Source of the DNA: Oreohelix idahoensis
Taxonomy: Eukaryota; Mollusca; Gastropoda; Stylommatophora; Oreohelicidae
Assembly (NCBI GenBank): GCA_024509875.1
Contig: JAMPIV010010562.1
Span: forward strand, 326,501 to 390,500
Length of the DNA: 64,000 nt
Reading direction: 5' to 3'
The notes below the pieces were generated by a model. It did not search any database. It saw only the letters and a list, made by a program, of their open reading frames with translations, and was not told where the DNA came from. Within the stretch, counting starts at the first letter, position 1. Each line of letters starts with the position of its first letter. The translations under genes were made by a program, and so were the position numbers. Below, piece by piece: positions 22,747-33,369 of the stretch.

Positions 22747-25146
22747 AACCTGAAATAATTAATTACCTTATTTCAATCTTAATTTTAACAAGTCTTAAAT
22801 AAAGTACTTGTATAATCACATCACATTACTCCAATCTCTGTGAGAAACAAGTCTTTGGCAAAGAACTTGTATTATCAACTGTATCACAATATCACCAGTC
22901 AATTCTTTATCATAGGTGCACTTCACAGCTAATAGTGCACGAGCATATTCATCAGTAGTGAATGACAACAAATAACCATGTAAACAATAAACAAAGATCA
23001 AAAACACTACGAAAACATTCGCAGAAGTCAATTAAAATGTACAGCAAAAAGTAAAGAAAATATCACAAAGAATGTGATGATATCTGCGAAAATCAGACAA
23101 AACACATGACACCACAATGTATAAATATAAAGTTGTATAGAACTAAACAATAGAAAGGGGAGACCTACAAATATAAACAAATCAAAACAAAACTGAAGAA
23201 TGAGAAAAATAACGAAAACAAAACTGCACATGTCGTCACAACTAAATAAATATAGCAACTAAAGTCGCTAGCAAATTTCGCAAAGGAAATTCGCAGAGTC
23301 CTTAAAGAAAAACGCTCTCAATAGAAGACCTCTATCACGTGGTATGTTCTAAAGGAGACACCGCCCAACCGAAAACCCGCTGAAATATAAACAAATGACA
23401 TATAAACTTACACCATGTAACATCTAATAAAAGAATGAGAATAAGAATGCTCAGTAGAAGTCTAAGGGCACAGTTCACAAACAAAACAGGCCACTTAACT
23501 TATGCAAATCCAATCGTCAGCACAGCAACAGACAGGTGGCAATCAGCATTCTAAGGATTGAAGATCCAAAGTTGATAACACATCTGAACTTGCATCGAAA
23601 CTGCTAAGACGATGGTACAAACTTGAGCTTCTGATGTAGTACTGGTAGTGTTGTTTCGGAACTTGGCCTTCTTATCCAAAAACAAATCGATTATCCCGGT
23701 ACTTGACCTTCAAAGGGACGTTACAACTGGCAATGTATGCTGCAACGCCGGGTACTGTCACTTTTCTTGAATCAGGCTCAGGCAAAAGTTGTAATTTCAA
23801 ACGATCTACCGGGCAACGCCGAGTACTATCAGGGTTCTGTAAATGTAGATGTCTTGAAGATATTGTTGTATGTTGACTGTCGACTGTAGAATGTAGCGGG
23901 TAAGGGACCCCGTGTATGCTGGCACCAGTTCAATCCAGCTTATGGCCACCAAATGTAGAATGGCCACCAAATGTAGAAGGTTGTTTTACAAGATGTAATG
24001 AGCTATACTAGGACTGTTACAGTTGTAATGCTGGAAAGCCCATACTGGTCCTCCTTAGACACCATGGATGTTGCAGGTTGTGTATTAGGGTGTCTTGTCT
24101 GGTATGTATGCTTGATGTACGTACAAATGAAGATACAGTCCACATAGGACGTCACTGACTCACAGGAAGGAAGTCATATAAGCTTTTAACTGCTGGTGAC
24201 GTTTTATGATCATTTATTAAGACGCCACAACGACGGTTACGTTTACATGGATGAACATAGGTCACAGTCAATGTAGGATACAGCAACAAGGCATAATAAT
24301 AATTTCATCAGTAGATCGTACAGGAATCAGTAAGTCGATCTTCCTGACTATCGCTAACAATAATATCAGCTCCATAGCAATACTCCAAGAGTGTAATAAA
24401 ATCCACTCTGATATTAGTAAATCAAGGGCGTACATAGTTCTACCACGGACCATTCGAACATGGCGGGTTATGAGTACCGTTCAGGTTGACCTTTTGTATG
24501 CGTACCTAAGCCTAGCCTCCAGAAACGGTATAGACTCTAACATAGCGAAGTTTATAGGAGTAAAGGAACTGTTCTCTGGGTCTAGGGTGACCCGAATCAT
24601 ATAACTTTAAGGTATGAAGATACCTGGTGAATTTCCTAGTAGAAAGGGGGCTCTCACTGCGTGAAGATGGTGCTACAATGTCAGAATCTTAGCAAACTGT
24701 ATATATTGATAATAAGAGCTCAGTTACCTTCGTTCAGAAATATCACCACACACATATATGTCTCCAGGCAAGTAGAATCATCAAAGGGAATCCTCGTTAG
24801 CCAAGCTAACACACATGAGGATAGCTAATATCCCAACCACAGATCACAGACGTATCAAAACGGTCTGCTCTGCATGAAAATCTACGGTACACTACAGGAC
24901 GGAAATCATTTCCAAAACACACACAGTTCTGGACATGCGCAGAAGCGCTCGGCAAAACCTCAGTTCGAATCAGGCGACCCGCAAACGGGCACATACCCAG
25001 AAAGATGCGAATAAACGCGCCTTAAAAGGATATGGAATAAAACTCAATACAGGTTGGAAAGCATTCCAAGAAATCTTTAAGATTTCTGACCATACAAGGA
25101 GAACTGACTGTCGTCGGTCTAAGAATAGAACGGCAGTTTAAGTCAC
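22747..25146 (-). mobile_element. Family A gypsy 5' LTR and leader, minus strand
   Basis: Non-coding stretch upstream of gag on the minus strand. It shares blocks with 3081-5880 and 33365-36002: gaaaacattcgcaga near 23007, a GCGGGTTTTCGGTTGGGCGG block near 23370, and a promoter-side block with GCGCATGTCC near 24935. The likely outer end is tgtgacttaaactgcc on the minus strand (ending 25146), next to the gag coding region of the plus-strand copy, so this LTR appears to have joined or entered that copy. The LTR/leader boundary is not resolved; short open frames here are not supported. Confidence 0.6.
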
Positions 25147-25189
25147 AAGAACAAGTAACAACCAAGGTTAAAATGTAGACCCAGTTATT

Positions 25190-26473
25190 AACGAGTTACA
25201 TCCCCTTGACTACCAGACAAGGTTTGTGCAAGCGGATTCTGTTCGCAACACCCTTGAGGAAAAAAGGACAGAAGAATTAAGTGAAAAAAGAAGAGCAGAA
25301 GAGTTAGCTCTTGAAAAAGAAAAAATTAGCCTATGCTCAGACTGAATTGAAAATACAACACTCTCAAGCTGAGTTAAAGCAAGCTCATGAACTAAGATTG
25401 GCTGAGTTGGAACTTGAGAAATTAAGATTACAACAACCTCAGGTTAATACCATGAATGTTGCTACTGGTAGAAGGGACCATAATGTCCATTTTAAGATAC
25501 ATTTGCCTAAATTTAACCCTAATATAGACGATATCTCATGCCACCTCAGTAAATATGAAACGTATTGTCAGGAGTTTAATATTGATAAAACTACCTGGTC
25601 TAGTAGGCTTATGAACCTATTAGTGGGTGACGCGTGTACTGCAGTTTGTACCATGGATGAACAGTCTGGAAAAGACTATGAAGCAGTCAAAACATTGCTA
25701 CATAAAAAGTACCAATTGGATTAGAATGGTTATAGATTAAAATTTAAATCACTACTGCCAGATTCTGCTAAAGATTTTACAGAATTTATTTCTTCCATTA
25801 AAATGTACTTTACTAGATGGATTGATCTTGCTAAGATTGAAAATACATTTGAGGAACTATCTGATTTGATTCTCAGAGGTAATGTTTTGTCCTAATTAGT
25901 GGAGATTATTTAGCCTTTTTGCAAGAAAGGAAACCAGAAAATGTGTCTATTTGTGAAACTCTTGGTAGGCACTTCCAAGTTGCACATCCAAATAAGAATC
26001 TCAGTAAGAATAACATAAAGGATTCTTTGTCAGCTGCATCTGCCAGGATGGTTAATTATAACACACCTAGGCAGAGATCAAATAGCACTGATAAGAGTTA
26101 TAGAGTCAATCATAATTTTCAGTATGGCAACAATAGGGGCAGGTATAATTTCAATAAGAAATTTCAACAGCCTCAGAGATATGATAACTATAATGATAAT
26201 AGTTATTTTGGACCACAATCTTCATCTAGAAATAATGATTACCAAAAAAGAGGAGGATATTATGCCAGATCAGGTAGAAGAAATAGGTCATTCTATAGGA
26301 ATAATGACAATTATGGAAATAACAGAGGTTCTTATCAGAACAATCAGAACAATAACTTTAGACAGTCAAGAAACCATGAACGTGCTAATGCTGTCGTCAA
26401 TGTGAGTGACAATAATACAAGTCAAAATAATGTTCCTATCGCTCATGCGAATGCTTGTTGTGTCGGCTTATCC
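25190..26473 (+). pseudogene. Gmr1-like Gag, broken
   Basis: Coiled-coil N-terminus (RTEELSEKRRAEELALEKEK, then AHELRLAELELEKLRL). The capsid part follows (VHFKIHLPKFNPNIDDISCH, DYEAVKTLLHKKYQLD), then a SCAN-like part in other frames (FTEFISSIKMYFTRWIDLAK, and PENVSICETLGRHFQ). It ends with a long N/R/G/Y-rich tract (NNRGRYNFNKKFQQPQRYDN, RRNRSFYRNNDNYGNNRG). A TAG at 25722-25724 and frame damage near 25890 break it. No CCHC knuckle is present. The tract resembles RGG-type RNA-binding sequence, which could replace the knuckle. A 37-bp LINE insertion lies at its end. Confidence 0.85.
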
Positions 26474-26510
26474 TTACTTACTTACTTAGTCGTTCCCCTT
26501 CTACCGTGAG
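26474..26510 (-). mobile_element. 37-bp micro-insertion of the RTE-like LINE
   Basis: A 37-bp insert equals the last bases of the RTE-like LINE in minus orientation (compare cttagtcgttccccttctac at 14179 onward) plus three TTAC tail units. It is flanked by perfect 14-bp direct repeats gtgtcggcttatcc at 26460-26473 and 26511-26524. Removing the insert and one repeat restores the reading frame across this gag-protease region. It is a target-primed insertion that stopped almost at once. Confidence 0.95.
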
Positions 26511-26524
26511 GTGTCGGCTTATCC

Positions 26525-27151
26525 AACAGTGCTAATTGTACTGAATGTAATTCTTTATTTCAGCCACAAAGAGTTTCAAGACTTTTATGCGGACATCCTT
26601 TGCCAGTCATGTCACCTTACGAAAGCACAGGTTCTCTTGTGCTGGATAAGGGTTTTGTGAGCAATAAATTAGTGTCACTTTTAAGGGACACAGGATCAAC
26701 AACTATTGGGGTACGCAGATCTATGGTGGATCAGTCACATTACTTATGAAAAGAAGTAAAGTGTAATACTTTTGGTGGCACAGTGGAATACTATCCCACA
26801 ACGGAAGTATTTTTGGATACACCATATTTTACTGGAAGAGCTCTCGTATCTTTGTTAAATAGCCCTATTGCTGGGATCATTCTTGGAAACATCACAGGGC
26901 TCCACGAGTGTTCAAGAGAGGATATTGAAAATTGGGAGACGAAACACTTAATAACAGCTAATGCTGTTACAACCAGAGCACAAGCTCGTGCTGATATGAT
27001 GAATCACAACCAAAATGATATTATTTTGGAGGAGGTTATGAATGATGACGAGCAAATTGAAGATGTCATGAGTGATGATAATGACAATAATAATGACAAT
27101 GATAATGAACATACTGTTCATTTTGAAGATGATGATAATTTGCAAGTTTAA
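26525..27151 (+). pseudogene. Gmr1-like Cys/His motif and protease
   Basis: Begins with CTECNSLFQPQRVSRLLCGH (C-x2-C-x13-C-x-H, as in the minus-strand copy). A retropepsin-like domain follows with an intact active-site triad, LLRDTGSTTIGVRRSMVD near 26690-26735, then CNTFGGTVEYYPTTEVFL and AGIILGNITGLHECSRED. A TGA near 26747 breaks the frame. The tail is acidic (DDNDNNNDNDNEH), ending at a stop at 27149-27151. The protease would cut the polyprotein in the particle. Confidence 0.85.
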
Positions 27152-28537
27152 TTGATTGAAAAAGAATCTTTCATTCAAATGCCAAAAGAAGATGATTCTT
27201 AAAAAAAAATATTTTCGTATTGCAAAATCAAATAGGGTAATGTCTGATGATAAATTAAAACATTGGTACACATTGAAGAATGACATTTTAATCAGAAATT
27301 TTCATGATGGGACATCAGTAAGAAAGTAAATAATGGTACCTTCTTGCTTTAGACCATTTGTTTTACGACATGCCCATGACATTACATGTGCAGGTCATTT
27401 AGGTACTGCAAGGACAAAACAGACGGTTTTGTCTCACTTCTTTTGGCTTGGTGTGACCAAAGATATGAAGATTTTTTGTCGCACATGTTTAGTGTGCCAA
27501 AGGGTCGCAACGAAAAGGCCAGGTCATAACGCACCCATTCAGGCCTCGGACATTTCTTTGCGTCCATTCGCAAAGATAGCTATCGACCTTATTGGTCCTA
27601 TGAAATTCACTTCAGCTAAGGGTCATAGATACGTGCTAACATGTATTGATATGTGTACACGTTGGCCCGAAGCAATTCCATTGAAAACAATTTCTACTGG
27701 TGACGTATCGGATGCGCTATTTTTGATATTTAGTAGTGTGGGTTTTCCCGAAAACATACAGTCTGATAAAGGTACACAGTTCGCGTCAGACGCGATGAAA
27801 GATGTAATGAGGATGTTTGGAATTGAAAGATCACTTAGTTCATTGTATCATGCCCAATCACAAGGTAAAATTGAGAGACAAAATAGGACTTTAAAACAAT
27901 GCTCGACAGAGTTACTGCTAAATATCCGCAAGATTGGGACCGAATCTTGCCAACCATTCTGCTTGCTCATAGGGAAATCCCAAACCAAAGTACGGGATTT
28001 TCTCCTTTTGAGTTAGTCTATGTGGCAAAGCCACGAGGTCCCATGGATATCGTGAAACAGTTACTTATGGGTAATAACATGGATAACGAGGTTCAATCCT
28101 CCTATCAATATGTAGTAAATTTAAGACAAAAGATCATTGACGCATCCCAGATAGCAGTACAGTCGTCAGAAAAAGCAAAGTTAAAGGCTCGAGTGTTTTT
28201 TAACCAAAACAGGAAACTGTGCCAATTATGGCCAGGTGATGAAGCCTATGTAATACTTCCAAACAAGGAAAACAGATTACTTGTTTCTATGGAGGGTCCT
28301 TACACAATTTTGGACAAATTATCAGATGTTGACTATGTTGTTAATATTAGAGGAAAGAAAACAATTTTCCACATTAATATGCTACAACAGTTTCAAACTC
28401 AACCACCACATCTCCGTCCTATCTTTGAAGCTATTGACGAATCTATTGATCGTCGTTCATCTCTAGCTGTCATTCAGGAGGAGATTTTTCTGATAACGGT
28501 GAAAATATACTGTCATTACCTGATGTTCATCTCCTAG
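27152..28537 (+). pseudogene. Gmr1-like integrase, upstream of RT
   Basis: Zinc-binding region with H-x-H and a CRTCLVCQR Cys pair (RHAHDITCAGHLGTARTKQ, MKIFCRTCLVCQRVAT). The DDE core has IAIDLIGPMKFTS (Asp), NIQSDKGTQFASD (Asp) and GKIERQNRTLK (Glu). A C-terminal region follows (HREIPNQSTGFSPFELVYV, LWPGDEAYVILPNKENRLL). All three catalytic residues are visible. A one-base shift near 27900 breaks the frame, and the linker at 27152-27332 is damaged. RT begins right after it, which is the basis for the Gmr1-like assignment. Confidence 0.9.
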
Positions 28538-29684
28538 CTACGGAAAGTTGGAAAGATATTTCCATTATTCTTTTTCTATCTGCTGATCAGAAAGAACAAA
28601 TTTCTGACTTACTACAATCTTTTTCTGATGTGCCCTAGGATATTCCTGGGCATACCGATATCATTCATCATGATATTGAGTTAACAGATTTCAGACCTAT
28701 CAAACTGAAACCTTATCCTATCCCCATTCATTTGCAATCTCAAGTACAAGATAAAATAAAACAAATGATTAAATTCAATATCATTGAACCATCTAATTCA
28801 CCATATAGTTTCTCCATGGTGTTGATCAGGAAAAAAGACAAATCTATTAGAATTTGCATAGATTTTCGACATTTAAATTATGTGACTATTAAAGACGCTG
28901 AACCTTTACCCGTGCTTGATTCTCTTTTTGATAGATTATCTACTGCCACATTCTTTACTATGTTTGATCTATCAAAAGGATAATGGCAAGTGCCTTTATC
29001 TGACAAATCTAAGCCTTATACAGTTTTCGCTACACGCTAGGTTTTTTCCAGTTTAATTACATGTCTTTTGGTCTTGTAAACGCTCCTGCTACCTTTGTTC
29101 GCATGATGCGTAGATTATTCTCTGATCGTGACGATCTGATTACGTATATAGATGATATTTGTCTATTCTATCAGATTTGGAATGATCATATCACAGGTAT
29201 TCATTCTTTGTTGAACACCTTACGCTGTCACAATATCACTGCTAGACCATCCAGAACTAGAACAGGTTATACTGAAATTAACTTTCTCGGTCACAAAGTT
29301 GGAGGTGGATTCTTAATACCTAAAGATTCTACTGTCTCCAAGATTCTCAATCGTGATATTCCTCGAACAAAAAAAAAACAAGTTCGGAGTTTGTTGGGTC
29401 TCATAAATTTCTATAGACGATTTCTACCCAATTTTTCAGAAATAACTTCAGTTTTGTCTGCGTTAGTGAAAAAAGACGCACCAAATAAAATAATATGGTC
29501 TCATGTTTGTGATGATGCATTAAATGTGATTAAAATTGCATTTGCGAAATCTCTTATATTACGATTGCCTGATATTCGATATCCATTTGCTCTCAGAGTC
29601 GATGTCAGTAATTCAGCGATCGGGGGAACATTAATGCAAGAATTTGAAGGCCACATGCACCCGTCGATATACGTCAGCAGGTAA
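28538..29684 (+). pseudogene. Gmr1-like reverse transcriptase
   Basis: RT motifs: IIEPSNSPYSFSMVLIRKKD, IRICIDFRHLNYVTIKDAEP, FFTMFDLSKG, MSFGLVNAPATFVRMMRRLF, LITYIDDICLFY (YIDD catalytic box near 29140-29160) and NFLGHKVGGGFLIP. The thumb and connection follow, with QVRSLLGLINFYRRFLPNFS. A TAA at 28981-28983 and a frameshift between 28984 and 29060 break it. The catalytic residues remain, but no full enzyme can be made. Confidence 0.9.
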
Positions 29685-29996
29685 TTAACGCCTACAGAAC
29701 AACATTATCCCAACGTAAAAAGGGAGTTGCTTGCCATAGTCTTTGCCTTCAACAAGTTACAGCGTTATCTTATAGGAGCCCGCTTCACTCTGGAAACTGA
29801 TCAGAAGGCTCTTTCATATCTACAGACAGCCAGATTTACGAATCCAAAAGCAGCGAGAGCCTCGTTAGCACTCCAGCCTTACGATTACACCATCAAGGGT
29901 ATAAACGGAAATCTCAACGTTGTCGCGGATGTCTTGTTTAGATGTATTAAAGACACCACGTCTGCTATCAACACCACAGGTTCAAATCACGAATGA
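29685..29996 (+). pseudogene. Gmr1-like RNase H
   Basis: Continues from RT (LRVDVSNSAIGGTLMQEFEG in the preceding frame) across a stop at 29682-29684. It reads LAIVFAFNKLQRYLIGARFT, LETDQKALSYLQ and NLNVVADVLFRCI before a stop. It is the last coding domain. It removes RNA from RNA-DNA hybrids in reverse transcription. Confidence 0.88.
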
Positions 29997-31250
29997 ATTT
30001 TAATGTAGTTCACATTTGTACATTGCGAGATCCAGTTCTGCAACTTATCACGTCAAGAACCACGTAATTTCAAGTCACTGAAGGGTTTGTACAGTTATTA
30101 CAGTGATGTTACATCAGTGCGACCCGCACAGCAACATGATGATGCTGAATCCTGGATCACTCCATTATGTGACATATCATTCGACGTATGACACCTTATA
30201 TATACAGTATACAGGCATGTCCATATGCACTGTCCAACTACAGACTGTCAAACATACTATATGTGTAGATGTTTAAATTGACTCATTTCTGAACATTTTC
30301 GATACACACACGTTTTCTGTTAAAAGGACATTATGCTACGCTTTAAATGGAAACAACTTCGAAAATGGAGGTTACACATTTAATCGAGGGAATTAACCAG
30401 AATATTGGAATGGATCTTTTTTCTGATAATTCACTTCTGATTTTGAAGAGTTATGGATTTTTCGTGTTACATTATTGAATAGACAACAATCATGGACAAA
30501 TTCAAGGATGGATTTCTACAATCAACTTATAACAGTATTTGATCTTTTGCACGGAATGGAAATAACATTATCGCAAATATTAGCTTTTCCCATACAAGAT
30601 TGAAAAGTGATAAATTGAATTACATTACAAATTGACTTTTTAACACAAATGATATAACACTAACACTAGTATGTGAGATATTGATACGTTCTTACGCCAT
30701 TATTGAGTTTATTGGTTACTCATTACTTAAATTATGTGTATGATACACTGTTGACATATCAGTCACTATCACACAGATTTTATGCATTTGACAACGTGTA
30801 GCAGTTACACAACTTAGTGGTTAAGTGTCTGTCTTCCCTCATCTATTATTGAATTATATTACTGTTGGTGCCTAGCATTAATGTTACTTTTAAAGGACAT
30901 TATGTGACTAGGGTACATGACGAGACAATATGTGTTCCTGACAGGAATGAAGTATGAGTATGCATGGTTACTTGGTTGTTACTCGTCGACTGACGTTGCT
31001 ACAGTTACCTCATTCTATGTTAAATTGTTTTGGGTCTTTCGTAGACATTGGTATTAGCATTTTATGTTATATTCCACACCTCCACACTTCGTGTGTTAAA
31101 TTGCGTACATTATGGCACAAACAGAGGTTCTATGCAATGTCATTACAGCAGTGACATTTGCTGTTACATATGCTCACATTAGTGGTGTTTACCCACAACA
31201 GGAAATAATGAAAACTCCGTTTTTATTATTTGCCGAGGGGGAGGAGGTAG
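29997..31250 (+). other. 3' non-coding part of the Gmr1-like copy
   Basis: No coding signature. A purine-rich gagggggaggaggtag tract at 31235-31250 is followed by tgttatgag and is a candidate polypurine tract/LTR start. This is the only support for the boundary. Family C has a tract of similar look (aagggggtgata) before its LTR. Confidence 0.4.
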
Positions 31251-31251
31251 T

Positions 31252-33083
31252 TGTTATGAGTAAAATCATAACATATCTATTGTATTCGACAACGCTTGTT
31301 TATAGACATGTTTGTTGATATTGGCGTTTCCTGGTTACTCCTGAAGTACGTCATTATCTTCTGCAGACTGCTTTTGTCGGCTTGACGTAGCAAAAGTGAG
31401 CAATGCTTTGGGAGCCTTTTCATATGTGTCACTGTGGTGAACGGACGTATTTTGTCAAGCTCCTAGATGTGTACTCTGATTATAGAGTTATACAGTTTTA
31501 TTACCACTAGATCGTCTATCTGATTCATGGAGTTTACGCTGGTTTGATATTTTAAGGACAAGTGAATGCTGTATGCCAAAGGATTGAGTGTGGAGTTTAT
31601 TAATAAAATTTGCAACAACATGTCGAAGACATCTTGTCCATAGTCGACGGACTAGAGAGGTTTTTCAAGACTGGCTAGGTAATGCAATTGTCGTATCTGA
31701 ATATAAAATATTCAAGTGGAGCTTGTTCAAGTAAATAATAAATGTACTCGTCTTCATGTTCCAAACTGGCCTTGATCAAATTTATTACTGTGAAGACTGA
31801 ATGAAGATATATAACAGAAGGCTGCATTTAAAAAGTGGTACCGGCAGGATGGAATGCCGGAGATGAAATCGTACAGGCCAATAAAGAAAATCCTACTCTA
31901 GACAAGATATAAAACAAGAACTCCCTAATCAAGCAAATAAGAACCCCAACAGCGAGATTTAAAAGGAGAAATAAGACATGGAAAGACCTTGATCGGATGG
32001 CACAGACAGGAAGTTTTGACAAGAAATTGCTGAAGGTTTATACAACACTAAGAGCTGAACATGATGATGATGAGGAAGACTAACAGAGTACAAAAAGGTC
32101 ATCAATGTTCAACAGGTTCCAGATCGTGCTAACAAAATCCCACACAAAAAAAAACCGTTTTCCATCACAATTTTTTTAATTTTTGAAGCGCTAACCTCCC
32201 GTTAAAAAAAAAAAAAGTAAACAAAATAGCAATAGGAAAGGGGGAGGAGGGGACGTAAGAATGTATTAATAAAACAAAACGCTGACACAGCTAAAACGTT
32301 AATTACATATATTGTTAAATGTGGTCAATTTGACAATAACCGTTGATTATTTGTTGATAAACAACACTGGTTTCCTTTCTAGTTTAACCATAAACTGACA
32401 TTGTACATGGTGTTTTAATTTTTATATTGTCTGTTCTATTTCCACGTTTATTCTACATTTAGTTTGCTTTTATTTGCAGTTGTGGTCTTCAATATTTGAT
32501 GAATAGGAGAAGATTTGTAGGAGAGGAGGTGCACCCTGCATTAGGCGCCATAACCGTGTTACAGTTTCCAGATAACCAAAGCTGATTGATCACAGAAGGT
32601 AAAGGCTGGGGATCATAACACACTTGGAATATATCACGTGACAGACGGTATATGAATGACGACGCCATCAAAAATATAAACCATGGTAGTTAGAATTCCA
32701 CTTTCACTTATCTTCTTCTTCGCCTTACAGCTTTATGCGCCAGCTGTTACAATGCGTTTCATGTTTCTTTCATCTTTCTTGTATATATCTCAAGTTCTCT
32801 TCTCCATGTGTTTTTCTCTGCCTCTATATTTGCATGTGCCTCTAGTTTTTGAGCCTGTCTCTGTTTTCTTTTAGATTTTTTGAGCTGTCTTTTTTTTTTT
32901 GGGGGGGGGGGGGATCTGCCTATTTCCTTTACACAAGATACGTTTACATAAAACGAAGTACCTTATAATACTGTTCTGAACAAATAAATCGAGGCACACG
33001 TTACACTCCGACACCTTTAATAATTTTATAATTTAACAATTATAAACCCACCCACCAAATATTTTTATAGAATGTGTAACTCC
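31252..33083 (+). other. Possible 3' LTR and unassigned sequence
   Basis: The candidate LTR begins with an inverted repeat (gttatga and tcataac, 31253-31273). No second copy in the window confirms it. At about 31910-32083 a short frame reads KTWKDLDRMAQTGSFDKKLL and ends in an acidic DDDEED tail, which resembles the C-terminal tail of some LINE proteins; I hold this weakly. Poly-A runs near 32150-32215 and a T/G-run near 32890 are the only other structure. Confidence 0.3.
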
Positions 33084-33207
<124 letters not shown>

Positions 33208-33327
33208 AATGGGCTAATCACGTGTTTGTCAAACATGTTGATTACATGTTTTGCCCAGGAGCCTTATGCTCCTTGGATCAACTCTACACTTCGTTTTACC
33301 TGGGTAGATGAGGTTCCGATTATGAGA

Positions 33328-33364
<37 letters not shown>

Positions 33365-33369
<5 letters not shown>

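Larger units (their letters stand above)
25147..29996 (+). mobile_element. Gmr1-like gypsy retrotransposon, decayed, gag to RNase H
   Basis: A long gypsy relic on the plus strand with recognisable gag, protease, integrase, reverse transcriptase and RNase H, in that order. Integrase before RT is the Ty1/copia-like order known in Ty3/gypsy only for the Gmr1-like group; normal gypsy elements have RT-RNase H-integrase. It is a distinct subfamily from the 19.7-25.1 kb and 33.4-52.2 kb copies; for example its Gag lacks the alanine/glutamate repeats. Its own 5' LTR is not seen, since the LTR of the neighbouring minus-strand element abuts it. At least four stops and three frameshifts make it inactive. 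Confidence 0.88.

Noticed and set aside
13628..25151. Whole 13.6-25.1 kb block as one composite insertion into the plus-strand gypsy
   Set aside because: The bases next to the two outer ends (acgat and agaac) do not match, and no gypsy 5' sequence is recognised left of 13628.
29997..31250. Possible envelope gene downstream of the Gmr1-like RNase H, which would suggest an endogenous-retrovirus-like element
   Set aside because: Only short unrelated frames there, with no signal peptide, cleavage site or membrane anchor visible.
31828..32083. LINE or DIRS-type C-terminal fragment
   Set aside because: Only one short frame with weak resemblance and no element boundaries; kept as a note within the 31252-33083 entry.
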